Origin: Chloroflexota bacterium
GTDB lineage: Bacteria; Chloroflexota; Dormibacteria; Dormibacterales; Dormibacteraceae
Assembly: GCA_005880795.1 (NCBI GenBank)
Contig: VBGP01000009.1
Coordinates: forward strand, 72,267-110,385
Length of the DNA: 38,119 nt
Direction: 5' to 3'
Shown here: positions 1 to 7,166 of the stretch, one piece after another
Numbering within the stretch: the stretch's first letter is position 1
Layout: the number at the start of each line of letters is the position of its first letter
Translations under genes and position numbers: made by a program
Notes under the pieces: generated by a model
Seen by the model: only the letters and a program-made list of their open reading frames with translations
What the model was told of the DNA's origin: nothing
Database searches by the model: none

Positions 1-77
1 TGCCCTCCGTCGAGGATCTTGTGGGCGACGCCTCGGCCCACGAAGCCGGTCGAGCCGAGGAGGAGGATTCGTGCCAC
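1..77 (-). CDS. NAD(P)-binding Rossmann-fold epimerase/reductase, N-terminal fragment
   Basis: Only the first 25 codons lie in the window; the rest is beyond the left edge. Translation from the GTG at 77 gives MARILLLGSTGFVGRGVAHK, a beta strand followed by the glycine-rich GxTGFVG loop of extended SDR or NmrA-like NAD(P)-binding proteins. An in-frame TGA lies two codons upstream of the GTG, so translation cannot start earlier. The substrate cannot be inferred from this fragment. The small membrane protein at 114 is divergent. Confidence 0.7.
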   Translation of the reverse strand, partial: MARILLLGSTGFVGRGVAHKILDGG

Positions 78-113
78 GGGTCAGAATGCTAGTTCACGCG
101 ATACTGAAGGCCA

Positions 114-374
114 GTGATTGGGTACCTCGCCAGCCCGGCTCCCACTGCTGGTGGAACCTTTTCCAGCCCGATTCTGCTGGGCGTTTTCGCGGTCCTGCTC
201 GGAATCGGAGCGATCTGGGCTGCGCTGCGCAGGCGGCGCGGCAGGATGAGGTACCCGGAGACTTACGCCGGTTCAGGTGGAATCGTCTACACCGTCGTCC
301 AGGTTGGCTGCGGCGCGGTACTGCTGGCCGGCGGCGCGGTCCTCGTAGCGCTGGCACTGATCTTCAAGAGGTAA
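114..374 (+). CDS. small two-helix membrane protein, unknown function
   Basis: This 86-residue protein has two hydrophobic segments, about residues 19-37 and 58-83, separated by a basic stretch (ALRRRRGRMR) that would face the cytoplasm under the positive-inside rule. I do not recognise the family. The GTG start follows GAAGG at a rather short spacing. Its TAA stop lies one base from the stop of the convergent FAD oxidase gene. A longer open frame overlapping it in another phase reads as low-complexity Arg-rich sequence and was not called. Confidence 0.55.
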   Translation: MIGYLASPAPTAGGTFSSPILLGVFAVLLGIGAIWAALRRRRGRMRYPETYAGSGGIVYTVVQVGCGAVLLAGGAVLVALALIFKR

Positions 375-375
375 G

Positions 376-1518
376 TCAGATCACGTTGCGCTCATGAACG
401 AGCGAGCCCTGGCCAAACCGGGTGAACGCAAACGGGCTGATGTCGATCTCGGAGCGGTGCTCCAGCAGCAGCTGGGCCAGCAGGAGCGCAGCCGCCGGCG
501 CTTGCATGAACCCGTGGCCGCTGAAGCCGGCAGCGCACCAGAACCCCTCCAGCTCAGGCACCGGGCCCAGGATCGCCTGGTGGTCCGGCGTCGTCTCGTA
601 AAGGCCTGCCCAGGCGGTCTTGATCCCGGCCGAGGCAAGCGCCGGCGCCCGCCGCGCGGCCTGCTCGAACATCTTCTCCAGGAACTCCCAGTTCACATCC
701 GTCACGTAACCCGGAGGCTCGGTCCGATCGCTCATCCCGATGAGGACCCCATCCCCCTCGGGGTGGAAGTAGAGCGACGTCTGGAAGTCCACAGTCATCG
801 GGCTGTTGCGCGGGACCGCCGGGAACGTACCGGTCACCGCGATGTGCCGGCGGTACGGAAGGACCGGGATTTCCAAACCCGCCATGCGGCCGATCGAGGC
901 TGACCATGCGCCCGCGCAGTTGAAGACCACGCGCGTCGCTATGTCGCCCGCGGAGGTGCGAACCCCCTGGACGCGCCCACCGCCGACGTCGATGCCCACG
1001 ACCTCCACGCCTTCCTTGAGGCGAGCCCCGCGGCGGCGTGCGGCTGAGGCGTAGCCCGAGGTCACGTCCGCCGGACTGGCGATGCCGTCGGTGGGGCAGT
1101 AGGTGCAACCGAGCACGTCGTCGACGTTGAGGACCGGGACCATCTTCGCGGCCTCGGCCGAATCGACCCAGCGCGCCTCGCTCAACCCCAGGCTGTGCCA
1201 CATCTCCATGTTGTGGCGGAAGTCTTCGACCTGCTGCGGCAGCGTGAGCACGAAAAGGTAGCCGAGCTGCCGAAAGTCCGCGGGGTGCCCCGTCTCCGCC
1301 TCGAAGTTTTCGAACAGGCGGACCGACAACCTCTGCAAGCTCACGTTGGCCGGCATCGAGAACTGCTGGCGCACGCCGCCCGCGCATTTTCCGGTCGACT
1401 GCGAGCCGAGGGTTTCGCGCTCCAGCAGGATGACGTCCACATCGCGCTTGGCCAGTTGAAAAGCCAGCGCGCAGCCCATGATGCCGCCGCCGGCGATGAC
1501 TACGTCAGCGCTTTCCAC
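376..1518 (-). CDS. FAD-dependent amine/amino-acid oxidoreductase (DadA/SoxB-like)
   Basis: This 380-residue flavoprotein belongs to the glycine/D-amino-acid oxidase and sarcosine oxidase beta family, which oxidises C-N bonds of amines and amino acids. The FAD-binding GxGxxG is G10-G12-G15 after a short N-terminal strand. The C-terminal part (GFWCAAGFSGHGFMQAPAAA, about residues 325-345) is the conserved FAD-contacting segment of the family, and the length is typical. It is the last gene of a four-gene operon. Its GTG start lies 14 nt inside the ureohydrolase gene, implying translational coupling. The coupling suggests a substrate from an amine or guanidino compound, but this is inference; sarcosine, opine or D-amino-acid oxidation are all possible. 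Confidence 0.85.
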   Translation of the reverse strand: MESADVVIAGGGIMGCALAFQLAKRDVDVILLERETLGSQSTGKCAGGVRQQFSMPANVSLQRLSVRLFENFEAETGHPADFRQLGYLFVLTLPQQVEDFRHNMEMWHSLGLSEARWVDSAEAAKMVPVLNVDDVLGCTYCPTDGIASPADVTSGYASAARRRGARLKEGVEVVGIDVGGGRVQGVRTSAGDIATRVVFNCAGAWSASIGRMAGLEIPVLPYRRHIAVTGTFPAVPRNSPMTVDFQTSLYFHPEGDGVLIGMSDRTEPPGYVTDVNWEFLEKMFEQAARRAPALASAGIKTAWAGLYETTPDHQAILGPVPELEGFWCAAGFSGHGFMQAPAAALLLAQLLLEHRSEIDISPFAFTRFGQGSLVHERNVI

Positions 1519-2413
1519 GCAACTCTGATACAGACGCCTCGCGGGCGGCCTTCACCATGCCCCACACCTCGAAGATCATCTTGAGCGCGGCGAGGGTCGT
1601 GATATCCCCATTGTCGAATGGCGGCGAGACCTCCACGATGTCGAGACCGACGAGCCGGGCGCTGTGCGTCGCGATCTTCAAGAGGTCCAATGCCTGGCGA
1701 CTCGACAAGCCTCCCGCCGACGGGATCTCCGTGCCCGGAGCAAACGCCGGGTCGAGGACGTCGATGTCGAACGAGATGTGGACCTCATCGCCGGCCACAG
1801 CCTCGGCCAGCTTCCGGGCCGCCCCGCCGGGATCGCGCGCGATCTCCACTGACGGAACCAACAGCATCCGGTTGGCGGCGATGAACTCGAGCTCCTCGGG
1901 GTCGTAGTCGCGGCCGCCCGCGATGGCGACGCGCGACGGCTCGATGCCCGAGGCCTCGAGCGCGCGTCGCAGAGCGCAGCCGCAGGTCCAGTGGCCGCCC
2001 CGCGAAAAATCGCACAGGTCGGGGTGCGCGTCGACCCACAGCACGCGCAGCCCCGGATGTCTCCGTACCTGCGCAGCCAGGGTCGCGATGGCGGTGCAGT
2101 GGTCGCCGCCAAGGACGGTGAGGAAAGCCTCTGGAGGGACCTTGGCCAAACGCTGCATAGGCTCCATCCAGCCGGCCTCGATGTCGCCACCCACGTCCAG
2201 GTCGCCGATGTCCTGGACGTGCAGGCCGGTCAGCAAGCGGCCCTCCTCCGTCACCGGCGGCATCACCGCCGAGAGCTGCCGGATCCGCTGCGGCGCCAGC
2301 GCGGCGCCCTTTCGGTACACGGCGGAGCCGTCGTAGGGGATGCCCGCCACCACAACGTCTGATGGGTCACCCCCCACCAACCCTCCCCACGGACGAAGCC
2401 CGTCGAGGTTCAT
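1505..2413 (-). CDS. agmatinase/arginase-family ureohydrolase
   Basis: This 302-residue protein is a member of the binuclear-manganese ureohydrolase family, which hydrolyses guanidino compounds to urea and an amine. The metal ligands are all visible: H105 in GGDHC, D128-H130-D132 in DAHPDLCD, and D216/D218 in SFDIDVLDP. Two places differ from textbook agmatinase: GGDHS is GGDHC, and the substrate loop after the second motif reads GGHWTCG rather than the usual HGT-type sequence. The substrate may therefore not be agmatine. The ATG start overlaps the stop of the MFS gene (ATGA), and the 3' end overlaps the FAD oxidase by 14 nt. Confidence 0.85.
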   Translation of the reverse strand: MNLDGLRPWGGLVGGDPSDVVVAGIPYDGSAVYRKGAALAPQRIRQLSAVMPPVTEEGRLLTGLHVQDIGDLDVGGDIEAGWMEPMQRLAKVPPEAFLTVLGGDHCTAIATLAAQVRRHPGLRVLWVDAHPDLCDFSRGGHWTCGCALRRALEASGIEPSRVAIAGGRDYDPEELEFIAANRMLLVPSVEIARDPGGAARKLAEAVAGDEVHISFDIDVLDPAFAPGTEIPSAGGLSSRQALDLLKIATHSARLVGLDIVEVSPPFDNGDITTLAALKMIFEVWGMVKAAREASVSELRGKR

Positions 2414-3753
2414 GGCTTCCTGTGCTCCGGCACCTTGAGGATGCTAAGCGACCCGATCACAAACCAGACCACGAAGACGGCAAAGACCACAGGAAAGCCG
2501 CCGGGAAGCCCGAGCAGCCGTGGCCCGGCATTGAACGTGTCGAGGATTGGCCCGCCGATGAAGACGGCGATGATGCCCGCGCCGGCCGTCGCAATGTTCG
2601 AGAAGCCCATGTAAAGGCCGCCCTCGTTGGGCGGAATGATGTCCTGGATGAAAGCCCAGTCCACGGAGAAGAAAACCCCAAGTCCGAGCCCGACCACCAG
2701 TCCGGTCAGGGTGGCCTGGGCGGCCAGCTCGGGGACCTTCAGGAAGTGACCGAGAGGTGACAGCAAGGCTTCCGGCACCCACCTGTAGTGACTGAAAACG
2801 AGGACCAGAGTCCCGGCCGCCCCGAAGAGACCCGCGGCGAAGATGAGCGGCCGGCGTCCGGTGCGGTCGGAGAGCCTTGACGCGGGCCAGGTGATCAGCG
2901 CCGCGACGCCGATCGAAAGTCCCAGCAGGGTGGAGGCCGCGATGGTTGTGGCTTTGCGGTCATGTTGAAAGAAGACGTTGTCGAAGTAGAAGAACGCGAA
3001 GTTCTGAAGTCCGCCAAAGCCCATGAAGATCAGCAGCCGCGACGCCATGAGCCACCGGAAGTCGCGATTGCGAAACGGAACGCCAAACGTTTTCGACAGC
3101 AGCTCACGCCCGCTGCGAAACTGCCCTGCGACCGGAACCGCTCGGTCGGGGACGGCAAGCACGGTCACGAGCATCGTCGTGATCAGGACCACGACGATCG
3201 ATGCGATCGCCGAGCTGCGCCCGAAATGTGCGAGCAGAAGGCCCGCACCCACCGTACCGCTCGCGATGCCGACCAGGTTGGCAACGCCGTAATACCCGGA
3301 GGCCGTGCCACGCTGCGGGACCGGTACCACGTCGGGAAGAAGCCCTTGATAGGGCGCCTGCGCGGTGTTGGACGCCAGCTGCAGCAGGAAGTAGCAGGCG
3401 ACCAGCCACCAGTAGTTGCCGGCGAGCGCGATGCCGATGAGGAAGAGCAGATCGCCCGCTGTGCCGGCGGCGATGAAAGGACGCCGGCGCCCCCACGGCG
3501 TGATGGTGCGGTCCGAAATGCCTCCAACGACCGGCTGCCACAGGATCGCGACCAGCGTCCCGAGAGACTTGAGAAAGCTCGCGGCCAGGCCTTCGTGGGC
3601 GCGGCCGACGAACTGAATGATCATGTCCGGCAGGATCAGGGCCGTGAGGCTGTTCCACAGGTACCCGATCGCGACCCAGTAGAGCGACAGGATGATGAAA
3701 TCGAGGTGGTTCAGCCGTTTTTGCGGCGCGGCAATCGCCGCGGAAGAAATCAA
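2410..3753 (-). CDS. major facilitator superfamily transporter
   Basis: This 447-residue polytopic membrane protein shows about twelve hydrophobic segments. The cytoplasmic loop between helices 2 and 3 reads GGISDRTITPWGRRRPFI, the MFS signature DRxxxxxGRRRP seen in GPH/SLC45-like sugar transporters. A second copy of the loop in the other half (RLSDRTGRRPLI, about residues 295-306) confirms the two-fold repeat. The start is a TTG overlapping the TGA of the acyl-CoA dehydrogenase gene, and the stop overlaps the ureohydrolase start. It probably moves the substrate or product of the neighbouring enzymes; the cargo cannot be read from sequence. Confidence 0.85.
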   Translation of the reverse strand: MISSAAIAAPQKRLNHLDFIILSLYWVAIGYLWNSLTALILPDMIIQFVGRAHEGLAASFLKSLGTLVAILWQPVVGGISDRTITPWGRRRPFIAAGTAGDLLFLIGIALAGNYWWLVACYFLLQLASNTAQAPYQGLLPDVVPVPQRGTASGYYGVANLVGIASGTVGAGLLLAHFGRSSAIASIVVVLITTMLVTVLAVPDRAVPVAGQFRSGRELLSKTFGVPFRNRDFRWLMASRLLIFMGFGGLQNFAFFYFDNVFFQHDRKATTIAASTLLGLSIGVAALITWPASRLSDRTGRRPLIFAAGLFGAAGTLVLVFSHYRWVPEALLSPLGHFLKVPELAAQATLTGLVVGLGLGVFFSVDWAFIQDIIPPNEGGLYMGFSNIATAGAGIIAVFIGGPILDTFNAGPRLLGLPGGFPVVFAVFVVWFVIGSLSILKVPEHRKP

Positions 3754-4949
3754 TCGGGCTGGTAAGGCGGCAGCGACTTCTTGACCGGACGGTCTTCGCG
3801 ATAGCCGAGCGCGTACTCGCCCTGCAGGATCGTGTGCACCTCACGCGTGCCCTCGTAGATGATCGGAGCGCGGGCGTTGCGCAAAAAACGCTCGACTGGA
3901 TATTCCGCCGAATAGCCGTACGCGCCGTGCACCTCGATGGCGTCGTGCGCCGCGTTGAATGCGGCATCTGTGGCGTACTGCTTCGCCATCGAGACCTGCC
4001 GGGTGTGACGCGCACCGATGTTTTTCATCCACGCGACCTTGAAATAGAGAAGCCGGCAGATCTCGTAGTCGCGTGACATCCGCGCGATCATCTGCTGTAC
4101 AAGCTGGTAACGGCCGATCTCCTGGCCGAAGGTCTTGCGCTCGCGCGCGTATTTGACCGAAGCATCGACGCATGCGCGAACCGTGCCGGTCGCGCCGGCA
4201 GCAACTGTGTAGCGGCCGTTGTCGAGGCAGCTCATCGCGATCTTGAAGCCATCGCCCTCGTCACCGATCCGGTTGGCTTCCGGAACTTCGACATCGCTCA
4301 TGAAGATCGAGCCCACGTCGCCGGCGCGAATGCCGAGGCGGTCCTCGATGGGCTCGGTGCGCAAGGCCTTGCCGCACGCGTCGCGGTCGAGCATGAAAGC
4401 CGACACTCCCTTGCCCCCGGCTTTCGAGTCGGTCTTCGCGAAGACCAGCAGAAAGTCGGCGGTGTCCGCGTCGGAAACCCATACCTTCTGGCCGTTGAGC
4501 ACGTAACCGTCACCGCGACGTCGCGCGGTCGCCTGCATGGATGCCACATCCGAGCCGGCGTTTGGTTCCGTCAGCCCGTAGCACGCAAGCTTCTTCCCCG
4601 AAGCCATCGGCACGAGCCACTGCTGCTTCTGCTCTTCAGTGCCCCAGGTGTACAGACCCATCCCAACCAGCCCGACGTGAACCGAGAGCACCGTCCGATA
4701 CACGGTGTCGACGTACTCGAGCTCTTCGCACACCAGGCCAAGGGCCAGATAGTCGAGGCCATGGCCGCCGTAGCGCTGCGGGAAGCAAACCCCGGGAAGG
4801 CCGAGAGAGGCCAGCTTGGCGAAGATCTCCGGGTCGTGGCGACCGGCGCGGTCGTTGGCCGCGATCTGGGGCGCAAATTCACGGGCGCAGAAGTCGCGAA
4901 CCGCCGCCACCAGCTGCTCCTGGTCGGAGCTCAGCGCGAGATCGAGCAC
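3750..4949 (-). CDS. acyl-CoA dehydrogenase
   Basis: This 399-residue flavoprotein has the full acyl-CoA dehydrogenase architecture: helical N-domain, beta domain with the CYGLTEPNAGSD signature (about residues 128-139), and helical C-domain ending in IYEGTREVHT. E366 of YEGT is at the catalytic-base position used by most short- and branched-chain members. The family forms the alpha,beta double bond of acyl-CoA and passes electrons to electron-transfer flavoprotein. It is the first gene of the four-gene minus-strand operon, starting at GTG. Glutaryl-, isobutyryl- or other branched acyl-CoA are all possible substrates. Confidence 0.9.
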   Translation of the reverse strand: MLDLALSSDQEQLVAAVRDFCAREFAPQIAANDRAGRHDPEIFAKLASLGLPGVCFPQRYGGHGLDYLALGLVCEELEYVDTVYRTVLSVHVGLVGMGLYTWGTEEQKQQWLVPMASGKKLACYGLTEPNAGSDVASMQATARRRGDGYVLNGQKVWVSDADTADFLLVFAKTDSKAGGKGVSAFMLDRDACGKALRTEPIEDRLGIRAGDVGSIFMSDVEVPEANRIGDEGDGFKIAMSCLDNGRYTVAAGATGTVRACVDASVKYARERKTFGQEIGRYQLVQQMIARMSRDYEICRLLYFKVAWMKNIGARHTRQVSMAKQYATDAAFNAAHDAIEVHGAYGYSAEYPVERFLRNARAPIIYEGTREVHTILQGEYALGYREDRPVKKSLPPYQPD

Positions 4950-4958
4950 GGGACTAAG

Positions 4959-5747
4959 TTACTTCGTCGGCGAAGGTGTCGCGCAGGCGACAGGCGAAGG
5001 ACTTGCCTTCGGGGTCGGGGTGGCCTTCGGCGTCGGGGACGGGCAGGGGGGCGCGGGAGTCGTTGACGGCAGGGCCTTCAGGTCGTTGGGCCCGACGCGG
5101 CCGATCAGGGGCAGGTGCTGGCCGAAACGAAGGATGAACGGCACCGTCCTCGAGCCGTGCAGCTGCGGCTGGACGAAGTCGCTGTAGATCTGCTGCAGCT
5201 GGTGGATGCCGGCCACAGAGTCGATTCGGGCACCGCCGCTCTTGGATGCCTGAGTCTTGAGCGTTGCGAGGTCTGACTTCGAGACCATCGCGGCGGTGAT
5301 CGGGTTGGACAGGATCTCGTTCTCGAGCTGGTTGACCTGGCTCAAGGTCAGGCTGGCGCTCTTGAGCGCGGGTTGGAAAGCGTTGTCGAGGGTGACCAAC
5401 GCCGACGCGGCCAGATAGACCACGACGAGGGTCACCACCAGGTGGACGAAGACGCCCAGCAGCCCATCCACCCCACGGATCGCCTCCATGCGGTGGAACG
5501 CGCCCCCGATCGCTCCCCCGATCGCACCCAGGACAACGGCGAGGATCAGGGCCACGAACACGCTCAGCACCGGGGTGAGGTGGAGCAGTTTCTGCATCTC
5601 GGTCGTGTACTGGTCGTGGAACCGGAAGATGGCCAACAAGGTGCCGAAGAAAAAGATCTCGGCCATCAAGGGCTGGATGACGCCGCGCTGGTAACCGGTG
5701 ATGAGCGCGATCACCAGGACCAGGACGATGAAGATGTCGATGATCAC
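4959..5747 (-). CDS. CvpA-like membrane protein with Pro/Thr/Ser-rich tail
   Basis: This 262-residue protein begins with IIDIFIVLVLVIALITGYQRG, typical of the colicin V production (CvpA) family. Hydrophobic segments lie at about residues 2-19, 28-42, 60-85 and 98-125. A soluble helical region follows, and the last 40 residues are almost entirely Pro, Thr, Ser, Ala and Lys, like a cell-wall-spanning or disordered linker. I chose the GTG at 5747. A longer reading up to 5954 would overlap parA and adds low-complexity sequence. No clear Shine-Dalgarno precedes the GTG. The gene is divergent from parA with 97 nt between them and lies 9 nt downstream of the acyl-CoA dehydrogenase start, on the same strand but ahead of it. 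Confidence 0.75.
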   Translation of the reverse strand: MIIDIFIVLVLVIALITGYQRGVIQPLMAEIFFFGTLLAIFRFHDQYTTEMQKLLHLTPVLSVFVALILAVVLGAIGGAIGGAFHRMEAIRGVDGLLGVFVHLVVTLVVVYLAASALVTLDNAFQPALKSASLTLSQVNQLENEILSNPITAAMVSKSDLATLKTQASKSGGARIDSVAGIHQLQQIYSDFVQPQLHGSRTVPFILRFGQHLPLIGRVGPNDLKALPSTTPAPPCPSPTPKATPTPKASPSPVACATPSPTK

Positions 5748-5844
5748 GGGCGCGGGCCATTCTAGTTGACGGGCCCTTGAACTCCGCCGCGCAAGGCTGC
5801 GCGTTCGGTCAAACGGGCTGGGTTCGGTTAGACTCGGAGCGCTC

Positions 5845-6618
5845 TTGGCCCGAACGATCGCCGTCGCGATGCAGAAGGGCGGGGTTGGCAAGACCACCAC
5901 CGCCGTGAACCTGGGCGCCGCGCTCGCCGAGCAAGGCCAGCGGGTGCTGCTCATCGACCTGGACGCGCAGGGCCACCTGACGCTCTACATGAAGCCGTCC
6001 GGCGAGCTCGAGAAGACGATCTACCACCTGCTTGTCGATCCCGAGACGACCGTGACCGACGTGGTGCAGGAGGCTCCCCAGATGGGCGTCCACTACATTC
6101 CCGCGGACATCGAGCTGGCCGGCGCCGAAAACCAGCTGATCAACGAGATCGGTCGCGAGAGCATCCTGCGCGACAAGCTCGAGCCGGCGCAGAAGCGCTA
6201 CGACTTCATCATCATCGACTGCCCGCCATCGCTCGACCTGATCGTGATCAATGCTCTCGTCGCGGCCGACGAGGTGCTCGTCCCTCTGCAAGCTGAGTTT
6301 CTCGCCCTCAAAGGTATGCAGGAGCTGCTCGTGACGATGGAGCGCGTGAAGCGAAGGCTCAACCCGCGCCTGGAGCTGATCGGCATCCTCCCCACGCTGT
6401 ACAAGCAGCGCGCACTTCACTCCCAAGAAGTCCTTGCCGCGGTTCGCGAGAAATACGGCAGCAAGGTGTACGACTTTTGGGTCACCGACTCGATTCGTTT
6501 CGCGGAGACTCCGCTGGCGGGCCAATCGATCCTGACTTACGCAAAGGAGTCGGACGGGGCGAAGGCTTATCGATTGTTGGCGACGGCTGTGATTCAAAAC
6601 CACCGGGTCCAGGATTAG
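5845..6618 (+). CDS. parA: ParA/Soj-family partitioning ATPase
   Basis: This 257-residue ATPase has the deviant Walker A box KGGVGKTT (residues 11-18, signature lysine K11), the A' motif LIDLDAQGH and a Walker B IIIDCPPS. ParA proteins dimerise on ATP, bind DNA non-specifically and position chromosomes, plasmids or protein cargo when stimulated by a partner. The start is TTG with GGAG five bases upstream. The next gene, 16 nt downstream on the same strand, is a 98-residue protein rather than ParB. No ParB or parS-like site is visible here, so this may be an orphan ParA with a dedicated small partner rather than the chromosomal segregation system. Confidence 0.9.
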   Translation: MARTIAVAMQKGGVGKTTTAVNLGAALAEQGQRVLLIDLDAQGHLTLYMKPSGELEKTIYHLLVDPETTVTDVVQEAPQMGVHYIPADIELAGAENQLINEIGRESILRDKLEPAQKRYDFIIIDCPPSLDLIVINALVAADEVLVPLQAEFLALKGMQELLVTMERVKRRLNPRLELIGILPTLYKQRALHSQEVLAAVREKYGSKVYDFWVTDSIRFAETPLAGQSILTYAKESDGAKAYRLLATAVIQNHRVQD

Positions 6619-6634
6619 AGGAACAAGGAAAGCG

Positions 6635-6931
6635 ATGCCAAATTTCAAGCGAGTTGCATTGGTCGGATCTGAGGAGCTGTTTCGACCGACCCGCCCGCAA
6701 GTCATCACGGACACCGACGACGTGATCAGGGATGCCGTGGACCGACCCGGGCACATGAAGGAGGAGCTCGTCCTGAAGACGCTCAACTTCACTCCCGAAG
6801 AGATCGAGCTTCTCCTCGACGCGGTGCAGATCGCGAAGTACCCAGACCGTCCACGTGCCAAGCCGGCCCTGGACCGCTTCGACTACCTGGACGCGCTGCG
6901 CCTGAAAATCCAAACGGTGGCAGACCAATAA
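6635..6931 (+). CDS. small protein in operon with ParA, unknown function
   Basis: This 98-residue soluble protein follows parA after 16 nt, with AAGGAAAG before its ATG, so the two are almost certainly cotranscribed. I do not recognise the family. Visible features are a basic N-terminal stretch (MPNFKRVALVGSEELFRPTRP), a central acidic region (VITDTDDVIRDAVDRPG) and a predominantly helical, charged C-terminal half (TPEEIELLLDAV and onward). It has no membrane segment and no DNA-binding motif I can identify. ParA activators often carry a basic N-terminal peptide that stimulates ATPase activity, so a ParA-regulator or cargo-adaptor role is a reasonable but unproven inference. Confidence 0.75.
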   Translation: MPNFKRVALVGSEELFRPTRPQVITDTDDVIRDAVDRPGHMKEELVLKTLNFTPEEIELLLDAVQIAKYPDRPRAKPALDRFDYLDALRLKIQTVADQ

Positions 6932-6960
6932 AAAAAGTCTCCTCCCCATTCATGGGGAGG
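6930..6960 (-). terminator. rho-independent terminator on the minus strand
   Basis: A perfect 7-bp stem (CCTCCCC at 6941-6947, GGGGAGG at 6954-6960, six-base loop) is followed, read on the minus strand, by AGAC and seven T residues (the A run at 6930-6936). There is no T run on the plus-strand side. The U tract overlaps the stop codon of the 98-residue ParA-partner gene, so the element faces rather than serves that operon. A second 5-bp hairpin (GGCCC-GTA-GGGCC, 6962-6974) lies just before it in the minus direction. The only minus-strand gene it could end is the miniprotein at 7047-7148. Confidence 0.65.
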
Positions 6961-6970
6961 TGGCCCGTAG

Positions 6971-7030
6971 GGCCGGAGGGGCTGACCTAATCCCAAAAAG
7001 GCCGTGACCGGAGGGACTGACTCAAACCCC
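6971..7030. repeat. imperfect tandem repeat, period 35
   Basis: GGCCGGAGGGGCTGACC at 6971 reappears with a few changes as GACCGGAGGGACTGACT at 7006, each followed by an A/C-rich tract (taatccc, caaaccc). Together with the adjacent hairpin this resembles dispersed intergenic elements of GC-rich genomes. Only these two copies are visible in the window, so the dispersed nature is inference. Confidence 0.4.
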
Positions 7031-7046
7031 TCAAAGCCGCAGCCGC

Positions 7047-7148
7047 CTAATACCGCTTTTTAGCTCGCCGCCGGAAGTAGCCGTAGACCCAGAAGCTGCA
7101 GACCACCAAGAGCCCGATCGAAAACCCAATCACCGCCGGGCGCTCCAC
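7047..7148 (-). CDS. 33-residue single-helix membrane miniprotein
   Basis: A 34-codon frame from GTG at 7148 to TAG at 7047 encodes MERPAVIGFSIGLLVVCSFW followed by VYGYFRRRAKKRY. That is one hydrophobic helix (about residues 6-24) with a strongly basic cytoplasmic tail. It is divergent from the hydrolase gene at 7167 and is followed about 90 nt downstream by the terminator at 6930-6960, which fits an independent transcription unit. No clear Shine-Dalgarno is present. A second GTG five codons in is an alternative start. The family is unknown. Confidence 0.45.
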   Translation of the reverse strand: MERPAVIGFSIGLLVVCSFWVYGYFRRRAKKRY

Positions 7149-7166
7149 TACTGTAGATACTGACCT

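Noticed and set aside
5748-5954. N-terminal extension of the CvpA-like gene
   Set aside because: It would overlap the parA start by about 110 nt and adds Ser/Arg/Pro-rich sequence with no start-site support.
5809-6861. Long minus-strand open frame (about 350 codons) opposite parA
   Set aside because: It is antisense to a clear ParA gene and its translation is low-complexity and His/Arg/Leu-rich with no domain; an artefact of high GC.
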